Shown one piece after another: positions 58,570 to 64,000 of a stretch of 64,000 nucleotides of DNA (positions are counted from its first letter, which is position 1; each line of letters opens with the position of its first letter). The stretch is from Diadema setosum (taxonomy: Eukaryota > Echinodermata > Echinoidea > Diadematoida > Diadematidae). The position numbers were made by a program, and so were the translations under genes. The notes beneath the pieces are model-generated. The model saw nothing but the letters and a program-made list of their open reading frames with translations, was not told the DNA's origin and ran no database searches. Location of the stretch: assembly GCF_964275005.1 (NCBI RefSeq), contig NC_092688.1, forward strand, positions 18,258,403 to 18,322,402, given 5' to 3'.

Positions 58570-61500
58570 GTACAGCAGAGATGCCAAGTTCAAAAAGCTT
58601 TTATGAGTGAGATTTTTATGACTCGGCGTCTCGGCGTTCGTGCGCATGCGCACGCGAACGAGGAGGGTGTCCCCCTCCCATGGTAGGAAGCTTTTTTAAA
58701 TTATTAGCTCTTAATGATGTGATCTGGTACATACTTAAGTGACTATTTTTTACTATATTTTGAAAGGCAAAAGGGAAATATACCTTCAATTGCAACTATC
58801 ACTCTAATACTTTGAGCTCTGCTCCTTAATTTTGGCCCAAATTGCAGACTTCACAAGATGCGTGAGAAAAATAGGTGCCGTACGTGAGATCGTGAGACAG
58901 ACCCTAAATGCATGAGTCTCACGCAGAATGCGTGAGACTTGGTAGCTCTGGTACAGTTCATGATCCCTTTTGCTTGTGTCTATGGTGTAAATGATGTACT
59001 GGCAGAGCTCATTAAACAAAACAAACAGACTATAAAAAAAAAAAAAAATAGACAGCAGTATACCCTTGCTTGATGAGGGATGATTCTAAGATTTTATGGT
59101 ACAAGTGTAATTCTGCTATTACTTATTCTTGAGTTTGATTGGAATGCTCTACTGCTGAATGTTCATCAGTAAACTCATGGTGTATAAAACTGATGATTAC
59201 AGTTTTGTGATGTTATCTTAAAAAATTATGAGTATGTTTAAAACATCATTGAGGATTGGAAAATGTTTGTTCAAGGAAATCGCAGTGTGATTAATGTTTC
59301 TTTTTTGTGTGGGGCCCTTTCTTTGAATGGAGTCTGCACTCAATTTTTTTCGGACTGTTATTGTTTATGTGCAGCAATATCACCGTGTCATTGCACTTGG
59401 TAAGAAATATTGAATATATATCCTTCACAAGGTAATGGAAATAAAATTGATCTTACAGAGAAGTGATTATATGTGAAAGAAAATACATCAAGGATATCAT
59501 ATGTGGTTGCACTGGAAAAGAAATACTATCCTTTATGAGGTAAAGAAAATCAGATTGATCTTACGTAGAAGTGAATTCGTATATATCAAGAATTTTACCA
59601 AAGTTTCAAGTAATGATCATAGACCAAACCTAAGATGGACCCTCATGTTGACCAAGGCCTCTCTCTATCTCGCTTACCACAACCCTGCACCATTCCCCAA
59701 CCCCTGCCCCACCACCCCCCCCCCCCCATTTTGTCACCAGACATAAGCCAGGACCTGATGGAGCAGAGAGGGACCCAGGAGCAAGCCAAGCTGCTGGAGA
59801 AGTTCCGCCTGTTGCGGCAGTGGCAGCAACAGCAGCAGGCCCAGCTGATGGTGCAGCAGCAGCAGCAGTTGGAGATGCTGAAGAACCAGCAGGAGATGGT
59901 ACAACAGGCACTGATGCAGCAACGACTCAGGCAGTGGGGTGGTGAGTCAAATTTCCCTGAGAAATTTTCACTGAGAAAGTCAACTGAGGACTCAGGCAGT
60001 GGGCTGGCAAGTTGATCATCTTGTCCGGAACTTTGGCACATAGAGGTCTTGGGTCTACATGATACTTAGTAACTTCCCCAGATGTAGACGAATAGGGTTA
60101 GGTCATAGAGCATTTGCAGTTTTAATTTTCACATGGATGGTCAGTTGAGGATAAGGCATTGTGATGGATATTTTGTGTCTTCTGCAACCTAGAATTGTTT
60201 TAAGGAAATATTTGGGAGTCGAATGTCAATAATTTACATTTCTCAGGGTTGTTTTAAACAATTTGGTGTGATATTTGTTATTTCCGCAGAAATTGTAGGG
60301 CTTCTATTAATATCCCTTAACGTTCAGTACCAGTTTTAACAAAAAAGGGGGCAAAAAAAAGATATTTGTAGGAGTCAATGAAAAGTTTTTATGTATCCAT
60401 TTCTTTTCTGATAGGGGTCCAGGAGAAAAGGTCGCCACCTAAATCGCCTGGTAAGAAGAAAAGCCCTGTGAAGTCTCCAGTGGCTAGTCCATCCCAGGGG
60501 TCCAAGAGAATGCCAAGCTCCCTGCCCAGAGCTCTGGCACAGGCAACAGCAGCCTTGTCCATCTCTCAGAACACTGGACCCGTCTTGCTGGAAGGCATTG
60601 GGTCAAATATCGACCAGTCTGCAGGAGCAAATGGTCATTCACAGGTTAGTGCTGATAAAATAAGAATGGCATACATGTTCTGCAAATTTTGACAGGTTGC
60701 CTACAAATCCACTTTTAATGTCCATTCTTCCTTGCCCCCAATGCTTTCAATTTATGCTCGTTAAACAATTCTCTCAAACCTTTTCCCACAATCATATTTC
60801 CCTAGAATGATTTTTTTTCTTTTCCAAATAATGTTCATGGACATGTTTCCCTACAAAATCAACAAATCTAAAATCATCATTTGTTTCTAATCTTCTTTGT
60901 ACCATAAAAAGATAGAAATAGAAATAGAAATAGATAGAACTGGATATTCTAGCAGCCACCTGTGCTCATATTACTCACAGGAGGGTGAGTGAAGTCCATG
61001 CTTAAGTGAGCCAATGGTAATACTGACTGCACAAATATTGCAGTCGAACAAGAAGCTGATGTATAACATGTTCTATCTTCGCACGTCTGGAAAAGATTGT
61101 ACTTTCACCCTTTAAGTGGCAGTGAAGTATGTGGAGCATAAATTCCACATCCTATCCATTGCAGTAATGTAGGAAAAATGTTACATGGCTGCTCTGTGAC
61201 TTCAAGTGGATGTCTATTCTAGACAAAACAGTTTGTTGAAATCAGCGGAGGTTATGTCATTCGTGCAGTGCGTGTATAGAACAGATGGAGATAAATCTTT
61301 TGCCTCATTAGTTTTTGTGAGCGCTAGCTACAGTAAGACTGTGCTGGTCTTTTGCTGTGATTGGTGTTTACAATCACTAACATGCACTGCCACATTCATT
61401 GGGCAGAGCATATGTTTTAAAAGTAGTATGCAACACAGATAAAGCATGCAGAAACAAACAAAAGTATGTATTGACACTTTGATCTCTGAAAATGATGTTG

Positions 61501-64000
61501 AGAATGATAATCCCTGTTTCACTTTGACAGTCAACCAAGACGGAATCATTTTCCTGGTATCACATCACAATTTGCTACACATTTTTCATACTGTTGCTAA
61601 ACATGCTTTCTTTTGTGTAGTAGTTTTCTTTGATAAAAGTGTACAGGATAACAGGACCTGCTAAAATTTCTCATCAAATTCAATTTTAAGAATAACCCCT
61701 GAGAAGAAACAGAATTTAATGAAGTACAGTGTAGTAGAACTTTGATAATGCCACATCATTCTTCCCTACATGCAACCCCATTCCATCTACCCTTTCCAGG
61801 AAGAAGGCACTGATCTTGATTCAGGAAGTGAACATCCAGGCTTCCTCTCTCTCGACGGTGTCTACCCCTTACCAGACACGGCATCAGAGACCAGTGAGAT
61901 GGGTACGGCTGAGAAGGAGAACAGTCACCACGGTGACACACTCGGAAGTGATGGGGAGCAGAATCTCGACACAGATGACGAGATCTTTCCCTCCGTGTCA
62001 GACCAGTGCATGGTGAGATCTAGTGTCTTCTAATATTTTACAATATTGCATGTTCCCAAATGTTACGTGCTATCTTCTTGCCTAAACTGATGTACCTGGT
62101 ATTTTCATCTTTGTTTTATGATTAATGATTACCCTGTTGATAACATGCAGTACCAGGTTATATGAGTCTTTCTAGAGCTTGCATAATCATGTGCTAAGTG
62201 ATGAAAATTGGCTTCCTTTGTTGTAATGTTTAAGGTCTTGTGGTTGAAGTCATTTGACCACATATGTTTACTTTCATTATTTATTGAGCAGTCAGTTAGT
62301 TGTTTGTTGCTTGTTTTATTTGTTTTTATATCAGGTGATGGAAACCCATTTTTTTTTTTTAACTAACCTTGTCATTCATTGTAGGTAATTGCTCACTTTG
62401 TTTCATTATCTATGCATCTGTTTGCTAGACGCCCACCAGCGGTAGCCCTCGTCACGTCCAGCACTTGTCGGTCCACCTGCCGGACTCTGAGCGGACAGCT
62501 GAGAGCGACTTGCCTCTCTCCCCAGACCGGTGTCCACCCTCACCATCCATCTCCCCCCAGCTGTCTCCCTTCTCACCCACCACCCCGTCCCACCGTGGAC
62601 GGGGACATGGGCCGGTCTTAGAGCAGGGGGAAGATGGAGACAGGCCGATCCAGTCCCAAGTTGGCATTGAGTTCAAGTCCTTTGAGGAGCTTGTGGATTT
62701 CCAGCTAAAATCTACTGGAGGAAAGGTACTGTATAAGAAGTTATTTTCACAAGGGTTTAATTTCCTAGAATTCCATGAATTGTTGTCGCACTGCAAATTC
62801 AAAAACACACGAAAATGCGCGAAGGTGAAAGTGCAGTTACGATAGCTTTGGTATCTATTCGGGAAAACAACATCTGGCGAATATGTCTGTGAGATCCTCA
62901 TGCGCGAATTTGAGCATCTGTATGCAAAAATAACAGCCTATATGGCAGACTAAAATGAGTGATGTTTATAGAAGTATTTCTAGGCAAATGTTCTACATAT
63001 TTTGGGAAACTGTATTTTGTCCCGTGCAGACTTGTTGCATTCATCTACATGATGATGAAATGTTTTACTTTATAAAGATCTAAAAGTTATTCTGTACAAT
63101 CCTCTGAAAGAAGTAATGTCATTTGCCATCTATTTCTTATGTCCACTAGAAGGAGAGAAGTGAATAAATACTTCAGACATCAATTTTTCACAATTTAGCC
63201 TACTGGAAATAAAAAAAAGGTGTTGATCACTTATGTTCACATTCATCTAGTATTTAATGCATGGTCTTGTCATGTGAAGTTTTGAAAGACAGTAACTCCA
63301 CTGCTGTGTGCTTTGCACATACTGATGAGCATACGTAGTTTGTCTTCAAGTGTATGAAAGGACATTGAAGAAGAATATTTACATTGCACATGAGAAAACA
63401 GGCCAAGAAACATTCTTCTGGGAATTTGATAGGGTATGCCAAAAATTTGGTTTGCTTGAGATGCACCCAGTGTCTGTTGAGTAAAGACTCACTGAAATAG
63501 ACTTTAGTCACAGCAAAGTTTAACCTTTGGACTATTCTACAGGTGCCCCCAGCAGCTTCCGCCACCACCACCACCGCTGAGCCGACATCGGCCACTAACC
63601 GTCACGCCTTCCTCAGGAGGGGCCAGGGCATCGCCCGCTTCGGCATGAAGCCCCGGAAGCTAAAACCCAGGAAGACACAGGCATCCAGACAGGGCCAAGA
63701 GACCAGCAGTGGACCTGGGACTGAGAGAGATGGCCAGAGAGATAAACAGAAGACTGGCGTTGGCAAGACAAAGAAGACCAAGAAAGATGAGCCACCGAAG
63801 GTTGGCTTGTTTTCCTTCTATCCTGCAGCACAAATTGTTTTCTAGCAAAAAGACCAGTTCGCAGTTAGCAATGGCTTTAATGGCCCCAAATTGTAAACCA
63901 TCACAACAAAATAGTTATAAAGCTAGATATCACCCACTTCATACATAATCCAAATTATTTTCGTTTTTTTAATAGAAAGCTCCCTTGAATACAGTCAAAT
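58431..64000 (+). CDS. CENPJ: CENPJ/CPAP (SAS-4 family), 5' part
   Basis: Coding exons: 58431-58569, 59741-59941, 60415-60644, 61800-62012, 62429-62725, 63543-63800 and 63976 to beyond the edge. Phases agree throughout, giving 446 residues before the last one. The N-terminus contains NTWTSRAGVLVDPTP, like WMTNPSRAGVILN of human CPAP. Residues 48-113 form a Q-rich coiled coil (LLEKFRLLRQWQQQQQAQ). A basic SP-rich part (115-145), an acidic part and an SP-rich part follow. FKSFEELVDFQLK (about 342-354) and AFLRRGQGIARF (383-394) match TFEDYLEEQ and PFLKRGEGLARF of the tubulin-binding PN2-3 region. In human CPAP the Phe and basic pair of PFLKR are needed for capping tubulin; here Phe and Arg-Arg are kept. 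CPAP controls centriole length and binds STIL through its C-terminal G-box domain, which lies outside the window. Confidence 0.88.
58576..58950. mobile_element. MITE inserted at +7 of CENPJ intron 1, TSD GTACAG
   Basis: TIRs are CAGAGATGCCAAGT (left) and, from the right end, CAGAGCTACCAAGT (12 of 14). The 6-bp GTACAG occurs on each side (58570-58575 and 58951-58956). The inside has GTGCGCATGCGCACG palindrome and repeated GCGTGAGA motifs. Non-coding, 375 bp. Confidence 0.75.
59741..59941 (+). CDS. CENPJ: CENPJ coding exon 2, Q-rich coiled coil
   Basis: Acceptor TTTTGTCACCAG after a C-rich tract. ISQDLMEQRGTQEQAKLLEK, then Q-rich heptads to QQRLRQWG; donor GTGAGT. Human CPAP has a comparable coiled coil (KLEQLKEVQQKKQEQL). 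The other frames are open because of CAG repeats but lack splice agreement. Confidence 0.9.
60415..60644 (+). CDS. CENPJ: CENPJ coding exon 3
   Basis: GVQEKRSPPKSPGKKKSPVK then PSSLPRALAQATAALSISQN and ANGHSQ; the repeated K-S-P sites are candidate proline-directed phosphorylation sites. Donor GTTAGT, phase 0. Confidence 0.88.
60645..61799 (+). other. CENPJ intron 3, no feature
   Basis: 1.15 kb. Only a short (AGATAG) type run near 60910-60935 stands out. No exon or clear element was seen. Confidence 0.6.
61800..62012 (+). CDS. CENPJ: CENPJ coding exon 4, acidic region
   Basis: EEGTDLDSGSEHPGFLSLDG, then TAEKENSHHGDTLGSDGEQN and LDTDDEIFPSVSDQCM; phase 0 on both sides. Strongly acidic and probably disordered. 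Confidence 0.88.
62429..62725 (+). CDS. CENPJ: CENPJ coding exon 5
   Basis: TPTSGSPRHVQHLSVHLPDS, a proline/serine-rich stretch, then SQVGIEFKSFEELVDFQLKS and TGGK, the start of the tubulin-binding region. Acceptor TGTTTGCTAG; donor AAAG|GTACTG, whose T is the first base of a MITE. Confidence 0.9.
62727..62944. mobile_element. MITE at the donor of CENPJ intron 5, family copy 2
   Basis: Begins TACTGTATAAGAAGTTATTT and ends AAAAATAACAGCCTATA; shares internal blocks with the element at 23313-23546. Its first base is the T of the intron's GT. Confidence 0.75.
63543..63800 (+). CDS. CENPJ: CENPJ coding exon 6, tubulin-binding motif
   Basis: VPPAASATTTTAEPTSATNR, then HAFLRRGQGIARFGMKPRKL and a lysine-rich tail ending KKTKKDEPPK; donor GTTGGC. 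AFLRRGQGIARF is the best single match to CPAP in the window. Confidence 0.92.
63976..64000 (+). CDS. CENPJ: CENPJ coding exon 7, partial
   Basis: Acceptor TTTTTTTAATAG; KAPLNTVK in phase 0, cut by the window edge. Confidence 0.7.

Noticed and set aside
59630-60041. Minus-strand frames rich in Ala, Cys or Leu
   Set aside because: Antisense of the CAG-rich CENPJ exon 2.
1-64000. tRNA, rRNA, CRISPR or bacterial-type operons
   Set aside because: No cloverleaf with A and B boxes, no rRNA-like blocks and no direct-repeat/spacer array were seen; the window is eukaryotic.

Overview
The window is animal nuclear DNA: intron-rich split genes with canonical GT/AG borders, AT-rich non-coding sequence, many short palindromic DNA transposons and simple repeats. 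Two genes can be named. TMX2 (thioredoxin-related transmembrane protein 2) is complete on the + strand (36768-46783, seven coding exons, 281 residues). CENPJ/CPAP, the centriolar SAS-4 family protein, runs off the right edge on the + strand (58431 to beyond 64000, first 446 residues plus the start of a further exon). The gene structures and the kinds of repeat suggest a marine invertebrate deuterostome, most likely an echinoderm such as a sea urchin. That assignment is inference.

Layout. 1-10.8 kb is non-coding and rich in mobile elements: a TTAA-bounded palindrome, a pogo-like TIR element and a small MITE nested in a tandem duplication. Between about 24.5 and 10.8 kb lies a minus-strand gene of unrecognised family. 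Its first coding exon is at 24.3 kb, a convincing internal exon is at 12.1 kb and a terminal exon is at 10.8-11.0 kb. 25-33 kb is pure repeat: a palindromic MITE, a 1.2-kb element loaded with AGGTCA half-sites, G/C homopolymers, and a 14-copy tandem array of about 163 bp with higher-order structure. 33.2-36.7 kb is a 3.5-kb foldback element with terminal inverted repeats and tandem-repeat arms, ending about 100 bp before the TMX2 start codon.

TMX2 follows, with an inverted second copy of the AGGTCA-rich element inside its first intron. 47-52 kb is non-coding. At 52.1-56.8 kb a second unrecognised minus-strand gene stands head to head with CENPJ; the roughly 1.6 kb between them probably holds both promoters. 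Two CENPJ introns begin directly at the edge of a MITE.

TMX2 is an ER-membrane thioredoxin-like protein and CENPJ a centriole-assembly protein, so no shared pathway is implied. The most unusual biology here is at the level of mobile DNA: the foldback element, the element carrying nuclear-receptor-like half-sites, and MITEs inserted exactly at splice donors. All exon calls rest on reading frames, splice sites, phase agreement and remembered family sequences; no alignment or transcript data were available.
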